Assembly: GCA_036245525.1 (NCBI GenBank)
Contig: BTPG01000004.1
Span: 47,426,823-47,490,822 of the forward strand
Reading direction: 5' to 3'
DNA: 64,000 bases
From: Semisulcospira habei
Lineage: Eukaryota > Mollusca > Gastropoda > Semisulcospiridae
Under the pieces are notes generated by a model. That model had not been told where the DNA came from. It saw only the letters and a program-made list of their open reading frames with translations, and ran no database searches. Below are positions 45,060-57,830 of this stretch, piece by piece. The translations under genes and the position numbers were made by a program. The stretch's first letter is position 1. The number at the start of each line of letters is the position of its first letter.

Positions 45060-45660
45060 TTTAAAAATGTCTCTTCTATTTATAGAAGACTTTTTAGGAT
45101 GGGTCGTGGGGCAAATTCAATAGCATGCCCATGACGACATTGGCGGGCAGATCTAAAAATCTGACAACTAAAGTAACCAGATGAAAATTACGTCATGTCT
45201 AGTTACCTTCTTGGCGTGTGTGTGTGTGCGCGCGCACATGTATGAATGTAAACACGAAAATCTCCTATTTGTGTAGTACAAGCTTGAAACTTGGGATGGA
45301 GATTTAGAGCATATTAAAATTGGGTGTCTCATTGAAGGGTTAAAAGACCGTTTATAGAAAGTTGGTTGTCTCACATTAGAGTCGGTAATTTTTGTCATAT
45401 TCACATGGATATATCTAGACTGGAGCACACTGTATGAGTTTGCTAGCCAGCTTTGTATCTTTTAAACTGTTCTGAACAGTTAAATAAAATGAAATAAAAA
45501 AAAAAACAAAAAACAACTAAAAGACAAGACTTCTGGAGAAAATCGGACAGTGACTGTGACGTAAAAGCAGCAACTTGTCACCACGCAGACATCGATGCAA
45601 TACTCTAGATCGGACGCATTTCTCTCTCTCTCTCACACACACACATCGACGCACTGTCAA
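45060..45660 (+). repeat. Repeat family G copy
   Basis: TCTTCTATTTATAGAAGACT, ATTACGTCATGTCTAGTTAC, (GT)n remnant, AAGCTTGAAACTTGG, CAGTGACTGTGACGTAAAAG, CTCTCTCTCTCACACACAC in the family order. Confidence 0.8.
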
Positions 45661-45956
45661 ATGAGCATGCGTGTGTATAGTAGAATATCTTGTATCTAGG
45701 TATCCACTTTATCAGTTTCAGCCCACTTAATCAAATTTCAAATACAAACGATTTTGAATTTCCAAAAACTACAGTAGCTCGCTTGAGCTTGCCCTTAGCA
45801 CCACGTGAATGTTCTGTGTTTATGTACTGTGTGTGGGTGAATGCGTGTGATTCACGTGAGCGTGCTTGTTGGGTTCAGTTCGTGGCGGCGCTTTGAGCCG
45901 ATTTTCAATTGGGATAAAGCGCCTATTTAATGCGCTTATTATTATTATTTATTATT

Positions 45957-46305
45957 AGGTAACGTCAATCTCGCTTCACACAAATTATAGCAAGACACAC
46001 TGTACCGTGAAATTCTAGTTTTGTCATCATTTTTCTCAAGTCTACAAGGCAAAGTGAAACTATTATCAAGTAAAATTTAAATTAAAACAAAAAAATGTCA
46101 CGACAAATGACGTTTTTCAAACCAATGATGCCCATTAGAGAGTTCACTGGCGCATTGGAAAAGGAGATGATTTCAACATCAGAATCAGGTCAAAGACAAC
46201 AGGCAGAGACCCCTGACAGCGAGGACAGCTGACATATATATAAAAGATACTTTGTGGGTTATGGCTCTCGTATACACGTGACTTTGTGGGTTATGGTTCA
46301 TCCCA
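45957..46305 (-). repeat. Dispersed repeat S, reverse copy
   Basis: GGTAACGTCAATCTCGCTTC, ATTATAGCAAGACACACTG, GTCACGACAAATGACG and AGGCAGAGACCCCTGACAGC match 12470..12800. Confidence 0.75.
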
Positions 46306-47139
46306 TCTTGTTTATCATTACATACAACTAATCCACAGTTACAACCTGAACAAGGGAATGGTGACAAAACCGAGTTGTTTGGATTGTAGGTTGTACATTG
46401 CTTGACGTCCAGACAGCAACAAAGACGTATTCAGTGTGGAAAGTCAAGAAAAAGAACATAGGTACACAAAGAGGCAGGATTTTTACTGACTTCTGCCATG
46501 TTACAAGTTGGCGCTCCTGAGAATATGGGTTGCATCCCCTCGACGAACTAAAACGGTTCACAGTATAGAAATCGGCAGAAGAACTGACTGCTACAGATCC
46601 TCATACGTAAAATTGCAGTATTATGATAGATAACCATCACAAACGACGCAGACCACGTATAATGTCTTTGCCAAGTACGCAATGATTTCTTTGGAAATGA
46701 AGTTTTAATACGCTTCAACTGCCTCTTGCAAAAGCTGCTGTCATCAGCTGTTTTCAGGCAATCCCACTGAGGTTACAGCAATTGTTGTTATAGCAATGTT
46801 ATATCGTGAATAACTTCAGCCATGGTAAGCTCACAGCATAACAAATTTCATTCTCTGGAATCAGAGATTTTTAAAATAGCCCTCAAGTTGGATTGTGGGC
46901 GTCTAGACAGTGGGGTAATTAAACGCAGCCACACACGCAACCAAAAATCCTCTGAACACGGAGTGTGGCCATGCACCTACATGGTGAGGTACATAATATA
47001 AAGCAATCCTCTCATCCTGCTGGGTGACCCTAGTAGTGTTCAGCCCAGGAACGCAACAAATTCTCTGAAAAAAAGTGTCTTCTTACAAGAAGACCGCACT
47101 AAACTTACGAGAATGAATTTTGTCTACTCAAACTTTAAT
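46306..47139. other. Non-coding, with a short R1 tail fragment
   Basis: TTGTACATTGCTTGACGTCC then AGACAGCAACAAAGACG (about 46391..46428) is the R1 tail. Nothing else recognised. Confidence 0.45.
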
Positions 47140-48480
47140 CTATGCCAAATCTGTGAACAAGGTAAAACAAAAATGGCAAAGCCCTTGAGGCTCACGTGCA
47201 TGGCCGATCCACATAATAAATGTCCTTTGTGACCTTGCCCTTTCAATAGGTCACTGAAATAAGCAATTGTTCAAGTATTCTAAGATAAGTAAACTCAGTA
47301 AAGGGTTGGCTTTTGTACCTCCGAAATTCATGTTTTCTCAAAATGTATGCACTTTTCACGCCTCTGTCCACCTCCCGTGACCTTTGCGAGTAGTGAACCA
47401 AATTAGTATGCATAAAAAGGTCTTATCATAAGCTACCTTTTGCCAAAGTTGGTTGAAAAGTTTCGCAAAATCTACCACAACAAAAATGACATTTTCACAT
47501 TTGCGATCTCTTGTGACCCATGACCATTTCCAGGATTCATCCAAATTAGCATGTATAGATCTGTATCAGGTTTGGTGTGGAAGTTGTAAACTATTTGAGA
47601 AGAATTTTTTTTTTTTGGCGGGGAGGGGGTGGGGGTGGGGGGAATGGCCATTTGTGACTTATTCCTGATCTCGTGTGACCCTTGACATTCCAAGGGGGTA
47701 TCCAAATTAGTATGCATAGGAAGGACTGGTTTTACCACCAGGTATCTCTGTACCAAGTTTGGCTTTGAAGTTGTGAATGGTATCTGAGAAAAAACATCTT
47801 TGTAAAAATATGTCTTTTTTAAAAACCTATTCCCTGATCTCTTGAAACCCTTGACCTTTCTGAGGGGTCAACCAAATTAGTATGCATAGAAGGGCCTTAT
47901 CACAAGGTATATCTATACCAAGTCTGGGTTTTAAGTTGAAAATGGCATTTGAGAAAAAACTATTTGTGTCGAAATATGGCTATGTTTTACTCCTTTCTGG
48001 CCCGCCCCCTCCCCTCACATGACCCTTGACCTTTGCATGGGGACTGGTAAATTAGTAAGCATAGAAGGGTCTTATCATCCACTACCTTTGTGCCAAATCT
48101 GACTGAAATGTTGGCAAAACTTTGATTAAAAAATATAATTCTATCAAAAACTCATTTTCACACATTTTCCGACCTCCTGTGACCCTTGAACTTTCCGAGG
48201 GGTCATCCAAATTAGTGTGCAAAGAAAGGTCTTACCATCAGGCATCTCTGTATCAAGTTTGGGCTTGAAGTTGAAAATAGTATTTGAAAAGAAACAATTT
48301 GTGTCAAAATCTGGCCATTTTTTATCCCTTTTGGACCCCCTGTGACTTTGATCTTTAAAAAGGGTCACTGAAATTGGAATGTTTAGAAAGGTTTTAGCAA
48401 AAAGTACCCTTGGGCCAAGTTTGAAGGCTGAGGCTTGAATAGTCTCCATGAAAATGCCAATGATAAAGTTATATTCCCCA
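47140..48480. repeat. Degenerate tandem repeat, TGACCCTTGACCT units
   Basis: Roughly 160-bp-spaced units each with TGTGACCCTTGACCTTTC-like text, CCAAATTAGTATGCATAGAA, GTCTTATCA, TACCAAGTTTGG and TTGAAGTTGWAAATGG. At least seven units. Related pieces are at 18780, 49905, 51896 and 53755. The two TGACC half-sites are one base apart. Confidence 0.85.
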
Positions 48481-49904
48481 GGATCAAGCAGCTCAACATG
48501 GTCAGAAAACTGTCTGCAACAGATACTGCTGACAGTATGTGTATGGGTCCTTTGTATACTATCTTAGAGCTATATGATGTAAGTACAATGCCAAATGTCA
48601 AAATTCATCGTTTGAATGTGTATTGTTTTTGTACCCGAGTCACGGATTTATCGTATGCATCGGCTTTGTTTTGAACTAATATGCATATTTATGAGCCTAC
48701 GACCGACCTTACGTGTATTGCAATACTGCAGATCACAAGGTCATCGGTGTGATGCATACACGTGTCAGTGTACACATGTACTGATGTTCTCGGGCATCCC
48801 TTTGACGTAATTTTTCATGAGAAAGTAGAATAAACCTTCCATAATCGCTATGCTGTGAAAATCACAATCACCTGGGTTCTGCTCGACCTGCTAGTATTTA
48901 CTAGTAACGATCGTGCGTTCAGTAGTGCACCGAGGGCGTGACCTTTGATCAATTCGTGCCCCTCACAAACACGCACCGTCCTTCCATCATTGAAACAGAA
49001 CATTGGTATTTATACCCCTTTCTGCACTGCAGTCAATTTCACATCTCACACATCAAAGTCTAATTAACTGAAAGCATCATCGGAAACGACAAATGCACCA
49101 TTGCAGCAGAAACACTACCTCTCTGAATCGAGTGAATGAGAACCCGCACAGACAAAAACATGTTACGACCAGCGATGTGCAACGGCTTTGACACACACCA
49201 TAGTTTTCAGATCTGCGCAGCATAAAATGTGATAACTAGCTCGTAACTATATGATAAAAAGGTTTAAAATCTTGTGAAAGCAGTAAGAGATAAATTCTAC
49301 TGAAGATCATGAATTCTGAAAATCACTGGCACTCGCGGAAATATAGGAAGATCGACAAAGACCGTAGATTGCTTACCGCTCAGCAGAAGCAAACTTCCGC
49401 GAGTGGGCGTCAGCCAAGCTCTGCTTACGCGTTGCACATGTCAATATACCTGTCTGAGTCAGTTTACTGGGGTATCTGTCTCTCTTTCTTTATCTCTCAA
49501 TTTTGAGTCATTATGGTCGTGCGAGTCGATGAACTTCTTTTATCTCTCGGTTCATCACATCTGTCTCTGATGGTTAAATGCAGATGACCTAGGTGTATAG
49601 ATAGTTAGACTCAGCTACATCACTATCAGAGCAATTTTGTTACGTGTCCTGTCACAAAATTCTGGTGGGCCTCTTTTCACTTTGAAGGGACGAAAAGAAA
49701 GCATGGTGGGATAATAGGGGAGTCACTGTCTAAGTGGGTATGTATAATGAAGCCCAGTAAAAGCTTTTTGCGAACTGAAGCCTTAAAAAAGGTGGGGCGT
49801 GCCCCTTTAAAGTTTACCACAGACGACTGTCCACCCCATTACATACTCACTTTTGCTATCGCACATGAGCGCCCCCCCCCCCCCCCTCCCTCTCCTTCAA
49901 ATCT
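48481..49904. other. Non-coding; one short inverted repeat
   Basis: CACTCGCGGAA (about 49330) and TTCCGCGAGTG (about 49396) face each other. C-run at 49871..49885. No gene supported. Confidence 0.4.
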
Positions 49905-50130
49905 TTGTCATAATATGGCCATTTTTGACATATTTCCTGATCCCTTATGACCTTGACCTTTGAGAGAGGTCACCAAAATTGGTATGTTTAGGAATGTCTT
50001 GCCACAGCATATCTTTGGGACACGTTTGAAGACTGTGGCTTGAATGGTCTTCGAGAAAATGCCAATGTTAAAGTTTATGCAGACACCATACGATGGACAG
50101 ACAACCACTGACCCAGAACATACTCCCTTT
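49905..50130. repeat. TGACC-type repeat unit
   Basis: TTATGACCTTGACCTTTGAG, GGTATGTTTAGGAATGTCTT and TTGGGACACGTTTGAAGACT match the 47140..48480 units. Confidence 0.75.
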
Positions 50131-50664
50131 TGCTTTGCATGTGAGCCATAAAACTTGAAGACCTCTTATTTTCTTACATTATAAATAGGGTGCATTATCA
50201 AATAGATGAGCCGAGTGTGCAGGGGAAAAAAAAGGTAAATAAATTTCATGCGTCAGGGCCGGGTAGAAAAAGCGTTATGAAAGACACATCTTGTTATCAC
50301 CTACTTTCCTGAACATGGCCCAGATTTCCCCTTTGAAATGATATCATTCTTCTTGCACGAGCTTCTCTTCCTTCTTGAATCTTCAGCACAATGACAAACT
50401 TGTGGCTAAACCTCACTAGTGAAGAGCTTCTCATACATTTTCAAATTGCCTTTCTGCAGCTAGACATCAGTCTCGAATGATCATAGGCATGAAGAAACTT
50501 GCTACTGAACAAGACTCATTATGGCACACAGTTTCATAAGTTATTCCTGGTATGAATATAATACAAATTAATCAGAAGAAGCAAATTAAAAATCACCCAC
50601 AAGAGACAAAGTTGTGAAATACACAAGTTGTACATACACTGAAATACTATGAATTAGTATATAT

Positions 50665-50909
50665 CAGAGATGAGAATCCTAAAATGACAAAAAGGAGGAA
50701 AAATTCCAAAGTCTGTCGAGTGGCGAAGCCACGAGTGCGCGTACCTGCGAAGCAGGTACGCGATGCTAGGGGGGGAAAATTTTTGAAAAGATGGTTAAAA
50801 TCTATGCATTCTGAGCCTTATTTTATGGGGTCAGATCAGTTGTTTTTGTGACCCTGGGACCTTCCGAAAGAGCGGATTTCCGCTAAAAGGCGGAAGATTC
50901 TCATCCTTG
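50665..50909. mobile_element. CAG..TTG-ended transposon C with 6-bp target duplication
   Basis: Ends CAGAGATGAGAATC and GATTCTCATCCTTG, with ATATAT directly outside both (50659 and 50910). Sub-terminal GAGCGGATTTCCGC and internal GCTAGGGGGG link it to elements A and B. Two hairpins, GTGGCGAAGCCAC and GCGTACCTGCGAAGCAGG (plus TACGC), lie at about 50721..50762. 245 bp, non-coding. Confidence 0.85.
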
Positions 50910-51533
50910 ATATATACTATGAAACACAAACACACATGCGCAGATACATAAGTCTGCCAAGCTAATAAAAAATCCTGCCAAATATCTGTTTTCAAATATT
51001 ATATATGTACTATAATATATATATCGGTAAATGTCTTTGCAGAAATCAAAGTACTATGTATGCTCACTGACCAGAAAGTATCCGAGGTAATCATTGCATA
51101 CCTTACAGTAATTCGCATACACATTTAATGTGTACACTCGCGTGTGCACACACACATACACACACACAAACACAGGAATGTGTACAGCAAACTGCACACC
51201 TATTTAAATGTACAGTCCAAAACATGGTACATCACAATAATTGACATGATTTACTATTTTTCATGGAAAAATATGGGAGTCCAATGCTGGCTTTTCAATT
51301 AAGCTGCAAACAATATGAAAGCAAACTGATTTCATGTGGTCCCCAAAATGCAACCTGCAAGCAAGTAAACAAAAGATGCAACAAAATGATAAATGCATGT
51401 TGCATTATGCTCCAAGCACTTTGAAAATATTCCTTTTGTCTGGATTTTATGGTGTCTTCTTTTCTTTGAGATTACAAATGCAGTTAATTAAAAACACACC
51501 CTCTTTCTTCTTTCTTCTACATGAAAAATTTGT

Positions 51534-51535
<2 letters not shown>

Positions 51536-51595
<60 letters not shown>
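51536..51595. repeat. (CA)n microsatellite
   Basis: Pure CA, just downstream of the PH gene stop codon, so probably in its 3' untranslated region. Confidence 0.97.
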
Positions 51596-51599
<4 letters not shown>

Positions 51600-51612
51600 A
51601 GAGACCAGTAAA

Positions 51613-51831
51613 TTACTGTATCACACATGCAGCAGAATTTGAACCATCATGACCAGCAGCTTTAGCGAAGCAAATGGCTTGCATCCAACAGTTCTGACTG
51701 AGTTCATTTTCCGCATGAATGTAGTATGTCCGTCCCGTTTCCTTGCTCTTGATCCGGAATGCAAATTGTTTCTTGTCAATACTGCTTTCTGAAATCTCTG
51801 CGTCTGACAGCGGAATGCGTTTTGCTTTTCC
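51613..51831 (-). CDS. PH-domain protein, last exon
   Basis: This exon gives the second half of a pleckstrin-homology domain. It starts after GTCTGTTTTAG (acceptor, plus 51832..) with GKAKRIPLSDAEI, continues IDKKQFAFRIKSKETGRTYY and ends the domain with the invariant Trp of the C-terminal helix (NCWMQAICFAKAA). The stop TAA is at 51613..51615, after ..NSAACVIQ. It begins in phase 0 and the exon 58393..58662 ends in phase 0, joining SSPE to GKAK in the usual beta3-beta4 region of a PH fold. Total protein 162 residues. Confidence 0.85.
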   Translation of the reverse strand, partial: GKAKRIPLSDAEISESSIDKKQFAFRIKSKETGRTYYIHAENELSQNCWMQAICFAKAAGHDGSNSAACVIQ

Positions 51832-53365
51832 CTAAAACAGACAATCAAAATCAACAAATAAACAATGGCTCATGTGCACCACAGACACACATCTGAGACT
51901 TGTGACCTTGACCTTGACCAAATAATTAAGTAAGTATTGAAGTGTCTTGATATAATTACAGAGGATGATACAGTACCTGAGAAGCTCTACACAGAGCTGG
52001 TGTTTTTAGTTTTGTGTCCTTGTATGCACAGGGTCCATAAAAATGCATACATGAAAAAAAGTGTAATACTTTCTGCTCCATAGTCTTTGTCTTTTGAAAC
52101 TCTTTCCTTCCTTGAGTAAAAAAAAAGCTCTGCAAATTTGCCTGAGGGTTTTGATGTCCCAACAACCTTTAATCAATTTCTTCTGTCTACTTATAGAACA
52201 ATCAAAGGCCGAGTCACTATAGTGACTGAGCATCAGTTAGTTATTCGAGTTTAAAGCTGAGACTCTGTCTTTTGTTCAGTCCTGCACGTGTTTTTTTAAA
52301 AAAAAAATACCCTACTAGAGAGCTCACAAACTGAGTTTGCAGAGTTTGAACTCCGTCTTGCCAGGGCCTTTATAAGGCATGCAGCAGCTGTGGAAGTCAG
52401 TCTAGTGCGCGCTGTGGACAGAGCATGAGATACACTGATATCACAAGGGAACTCCTGTCAGCTTTACCTAGGCAGTTCTCTCCTTAACCGCTCGAGCTTG
52501 CTCTGTGCAGAGAAAGCCTGATACCCCTCCACCGATGGAAATGTTTATATTACAGTGGACGGCAGAGCAATAGTCCCTTTCCTTTTTGTCCCCCCCCCCC
52601 CCCCCCCTTCCCCACTTCCTTGACTACGTGTGCAAAATAAAACTTACTGTGAGAAGCCCACACACAATTTTGTACTAAACGTGTCTTAATTATTATTGGC
52701 CGTTTTGTCCACTGCCGTTAAATTACCATACTGTGTGTTAATCATTATTGTTGTTCAAACGGTGTCAGCAACTTGTGAGTAATCATAGAAAGTTTGCAGC
52801 AATGTTGCTGTGAACAACAGCCTAGTGATAACAATAAAGTGTAAAAATGGGTATAACTATATAGTTTTTTGTACATGTGGAGATATGATTTTCAGTCAAC
52901 CACAATCTGTGAAATATGAAAAGCCTTTAGTCAGCCAGGGAGCCGCAGGAGCAAAAAGGAGGGGAGGAAATACGGTCGCGCTGGGTTTGATATGTGCCAG
53001 ATCTCTCTCACAACAGCTTTATGATAACTGACTCCCACCTACATCCATTGGAATTCTGGGTCCTTTTCCTCTCTGTCCATTAGCGTATGGACTATAGGAG
53101 TACACCGGAACCAATCTTGTAGCAGACGATACTTACAAATAACCAGCCGGAATCTTTGAGAACCACACTCTATACATCTGTATTTCACTACAGCAGTTGT
53201 CACAGCCCGCTTCCAAGGTGCATATAGAATGTCGCTGTCAAATGTATCTTATAGTTATTTGTCAGTACCATCTGCTACAGAGTAAGTTCTCAGTGTGTAT
53301 GTCTACGTAAATATGATAAGGGTTCACTTGTAACTGTGGTGTATTTTATGTTCTGCATGCCTTAT
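51832..53365. other. PH gene intron, left part
   Basis: A TGACC-type scrap (TGTGACCTTGACCTTGACC, about 51900) and a C-run near 52591..52607. No other gene supported. Confidence 0.45.
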
Positions 53366-53613
53366 GTAGGTTCTGGGCTGACAAAGTTCAAATTGTGCCA
53401 ACTCAGTTAGCGAGCAGTCTGACCAACTTAGTTGTTTTTCAAAAACGCATGCGGGAAGCAACAGACTCAACCTCAGCTTTAACACCGAGTAGGTGTAGGT
53501 CCTGGGCTGATGGAGTTCAAACTGCGCCAACTCAGTTAGTGAGCAGTTTGACCGACTTAGTTTTTTTCAAAAACGTGTGTGGACGGAACAGACTGAACCT
53601 CAGCTTTAACAGA
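53366..53613. repeat. Two-copy tandem repeat, period 128 bp
   Basis: GTAGGTYCTGGGCTGAYRRA .. CCTCAGCTTTAACA occurs at 53366 and 53494, about 85 per cent alike by eye. Non-coding, in the PH gene intron. Confidence 0.85.
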
Positions 53614-53754
53614 GATAAAAGTCTGACTGAGCCGGGTGTAGCTGACCTATCACTGGGCCCAAACACAAATACAGGGTCATCCTGAAGACACCTACTAATA
53701 CTTGATTTAATCCCAAACAAATGCAATAATTGTGACCCCTGTCTATTTTCTGCC

Positions 53755-54190
53755 AGCTAATGCATTTTTCACACATTTATTGACCTCCTGACCTTTATCA
53801 GTGCTCAACTAAATTTAGTGGGCATTGAAAGATCTCATCAATCTTTGTGCCAAAACTGCTAGAGAAAAAATGTCCAAGAGAGAAAAATTAACATTCTACC
53901 AAATAATAGGCATTTTACCCACTTCTGTTGACCTGTTGTGACCCTTGACATTTCAGAGGGGCCACCCAATGTATCAGAATGTCTTTCGTCATGGCATCTT
54001 TGTACGAAGTTTGGCTTTGAAGCTGAAAATTGTTTAATTAGAAAACACAACTTCCATCAAAATGTGACAATCTATTACCTATTTATTTACCCTATTAGTG
54101 ACCTTGACTTTTGAGAGAGGTCCTTTTAAACGAGTATTTGGAGAAAGGCTTTGCCACAAAGTGTAACCTACCATGTTTGAAGTATGTTGT
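53755..54190. repeat. TGACC-type repeat units, degraded
   Basis: TGTTGTGACCCTTGACATTT, TAGTGACCTTGACTTTTGAG and the accompanying TTTGTACGAAGTTTGGC match 47140..48480. Confidence 0.7.
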
Positions 54191-54489
54191 TGTAGGGTTT
54201 TCATCTGTCTTAATCTTAGTATTACAAGTCCTTTATATATTTAATATACTAGTATATTGATATATTCACAGATATTATATTAGAACGTCTTAGTATTTAC
54301 TAATTAATACTTAATGAATTATTTTTGTGCTTAATGTTCCCCTGTCCACAAAAATGTAATTGCCAATGCCCTTTAAAAATAAATAAAGTTTCCTTAAATG
54401 AATTGAAGTGAATTTCTAAGAGCACTGTATGTCAGACCTAAAAACTGGCCCAAAGCGTTGTTGACAGATAGTGCTTCACCTGTAAATAG

Positions 54490-56475
54490 GTTTGCTAACC
54501 CTCCAACATAAACGTAAACACCTTCAAAACAAAATCCTGGAATCCACTTCTTCCAAAACCCTCTATGCTACCATGAACACACTCCTAGGCACTTCTAAAG
54601 ACTCTCCTCTTCCCAACACACACAGCAAAGAAGAACTTCCGTCCGCTTTTTCCTCCTATTTCTCCAACAAAATCCAAACTCTGCGCAACACACTCGACAC
54701 TCTGCCTTCTCCGCCTTGCCTTCCTGACCCCCCCTTTTCCAGCACTCCCCTCTCGTCCTTCCGCCCCGTCTCTCAGGATGAAGTCCTCAAGACCATAAAG
54801 TCCATGCCTTTCAAAACCTGCGAACTAGACCCCCTCCCAGCTTCTCTCTACCGGGACGGCCTCCTAAAAAACTTTTGCCCTTCATTACCGACATCATCAA
54901 CACATCTCTAGAGAATGGCTCCATCCCCGATATCTTCAAGTCCGCCATTGTCCGTCCTCTCCTCAAAAAACACAACCTCAACCCAAACGAACTCAAGAAC
55001 TACCGCCCAGTCTCCAATCTCTCTTTCCTGTCCAAGCTTCTTGAGAAGGTTGTCCTCAACCAACTCAACCTCCACCTCGCCGACACAACCTCCTCAGTCC
55101 CTTTCAGTCTGCCTATCGCAAACATCACAGCACTGAAACAGCCCTTCTACATATCCTAAACGACCTGCTTTTCTCCACTGACTCGGGCAACATCTCCCTT
55201 CTTACGCTACTCGATCTCTCTGCCGCCTTCGACACCATAGACTACTCTATCCTCCTTCATCGCCTTCACCACTCCTTTGGCATCACTGACTCTGCTCACT
55301 CCTGGTTTCTCTCCTACCTCTCCGACAGACAGCAGTCCGTCACCATCGACGGCGTCTCCTGCAACCCTGTCAGGCTCTCCTTTGGCGTTCCACAGGGGTC
55401 CGTCCTGGGCCCGGTCCTTTTCACACTCTACACCTCTCCCCTGTCCAACATCATCCAGTCTCACCACATACACCACCACCTCTACGCTGACGACTCACAA
55501 CTACTAGACAAAGACAAACTTGACAACACTCAGACACTACTGACTCGCACGGCTGACTGCTATGAAGACATGAAAAACTGGATGACAGCAAACAAGCTCA
55601 AACTGAACGACGACAAAACGGAAGCCATGCTGGTAGGCACTCGCCAGAAACTTTCCCAGCTCCCTCCCTCTCTCCACCTTCAACTCGACAGCACCCCCAT
55701 CTCCCTCTCTGACTCATTCAAGAACCTTGGCGTTATCCTCGATTCCTCTCTTTCCATGACCAGCTTCGTCTCCGCCACGGCCCAGGCATGTTATTTCCAC
55801 CTCCGCCGCATCAGTCAGATCAGAAAATACCTCACTACTGAAGCTGCCACCAAACTCGCTGTCTCTCTCATCTTATCTCGCATCGGCTACTGCAACTCTC
55901 TCCTTTCCGGCCTTCCTCACTCCACCACTCTCACTCTCCAGCACGTCCAGAACAATGCTGCCCGCCTCGTCCTCAGAAAGAAAAAATCCGACCACATCAC
56001 TCCCCTGCTCAAGCTCCTTCACTGGCTCCCCATCCCCCAACGCATCCAACACAAGATTCTGTCTCTCTGCTACAAATCCCTGAACAACTACGCTCCTACC
56101 TATCTCTCCAACTTACTTCACCCCTACAATCCTTCCCGCTCCCTCCGCTCCGCCTCTGACCCTCTCCGCCTCCTCATCCCCCGCACCAAACTCAGCACTT
56201 TCGGCCCCTGCTCCTTCTCAGTATACGGTCCATCCACCTGGAACACTCTCCCACTCTCTCTCCGTCAGAAACACTCTCTCTCCTCCTTCCAGTCCGCCCT
56301 CAAAACTCACCTCTTTCAACAGTTCTAGCACTATATCACCACACTCCCCACCCCAAGCTGACCGTCGTAATGTATTTTCACTATTTGTGGTACGTGAGTC
56401 ATTGTCTAAAGCGTGCGCATGCGTGTTGTGAGTGCGCGCTTAGAGTTATAATTATTATAAGATAAGCGCAATATA
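54490..56475 (+). mobile_element. CR1/L2-like LINE, 5'-truncated
   Basis: A linker, full reverse transcriptase and C-terminal region, then a 3' end with TAAGATAAGCGCAATATAAA. It sits in the PH gene intron, antisense to that gene. The base composition is strikingly C-rich on the plus strand. Confidence 0.9.
54492..56328 (+). pseudogene. LINE reverse transcriptase ORF, few frameshifts
   Basis: The piece 54492..54911 covers the linker and the RT entry [12 protein letters not shown]. 54875..55100 reads [20 protein letters not shown] then [18 protein letters not shown]. After one shift at about 55100, a single frame runs to 56328 with [73 protein letters not shown] and the C-terminal ARLVLRKKKSDHITPLLKLL. 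YADD is intact. Two or three frameshifts make this copy non-functional as assembled, though some could be sequencing errors. Confidence 0.88.
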
Positions 56476-57469
56476 AATACCGTAATTATTATAACATATG
56501 GCCAATGTCTTGCCATTTACATTGTTTGGCAATTTGTTCAAAATGATACATGAATACATCCATGTCATCCTCTTTTTCATTAAATTTGGAACAGCTACAT
56601 TAATACTAGAGTTTGCATACTTATTAGAAACAACATCTCATTCCCTCCGACTAGGTTGTAACTACTCTACATGTATTAAAAAAATCTAGTTCATGTGATC
56701 ACTTTTGAATTTCAAGATCTAGAGGAATCCTTTCATGATTTCTCTTATCTCTGTCATCTTCCATAAGTTTATTCTCCTTTTCCCCGTTTAGTCCTTGTTC
56801 AATAAAATAAAAGTGCTTATCCTGTATAACCAATACTTTGACCTAAAGCTAAAAGATTTTGTCGTAACTGTAAAGCCATATTGAGAAAGTGAGCAAGAGA
56901 AACCTATAGCTGAACGTTCAAAGCCACCAAAACATTTTTTCTTGGCTTTGCCAATTTGCAAATCTCCATTTGTTGTGTCGCTGTCAGTATTGCTGTTAAC
57001 ATGTGTGCAAGTGCTTTACAGGAAAAGCCCGCACATGTAATTGGCCAGCATAGTCAAGAACGCTATTCTCTGAATCTCGCGCCCTAATTAAGTAACCGCC
57101 CTGAATCTCAGACGTGATACGCGGGTAGACAATGATCAAACAAGTTACAGCAAATTAAACAAACAACACTTGAGTCTGAAAAATGACTGCTGGGGGTCCG
57201 GGTACTAGTACAGTCGAAAATCTGATAGCCAGCTGGGCGGACGACTGACCAACTTAGCTAGCCCGAGCGATTTTTCATCGCCACGGGAGAATGGGTGACC
57301 CTTTTCTGCACCCAACCAGCCCAGTCCTAGTTGTCTAGGGTCTCATATATCCCACCAAACCTGTTGCCTAGCTCCCTTACGTCTGTGCATAATTTGTCAT
57401 CAAAACTGGGTGTAAATGTACCTAGTGTAAACATTAATAATAATAATAGGGATTTTGCACCCTATCCAT
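56476..57469. other. Non-coding, nothing recognised
   Basis: AT-rich intron sequence of the PH gene. Confidence 0.4.
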
Positions 57470-57657
57470 TTTTGAGTACCATATTGAAAATACGGTAGAC
57501 TTTGAAATGGGCCGGCTGGCCTTAAAATGTTCAGCACCTAGTACACGATAACACAGGCAGGCAGGAGTCACACTGTAAAAGTGTAGTAACGAGAAATTTA
57601 CGTCATGTCTAGCTACGCTAGCATTGCTGCTGAATGCAGATCTAGCGCCAAAGTGCC

Positions 57658-57691
<34 letters not shown>

Positions 57692-57830
57692 CAGCAACTA
57701 GAGCCCACATTTGAGGACGGATAGGCTTGAAACTTTAAGATATCATCTGTAAAAGAAGTTAACTTTACGCAAATAAAAGACATGAAGCTGAACAATCTAG
57801 CTGTTGTGAGCGATATAATTAAAGTTGAGT
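57470..57830 (+). repeat. Repeat family G copy with (GT)n
   Basis: AATACGGTAGACTTTGAAAT, ACGTCATGTCTAGCTACGC, GCCGTATGTGTGTG.., GCAACTAGAGCCCACATTTG, GGCTTGAAACTTTAAG. Confidence 0.75.
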
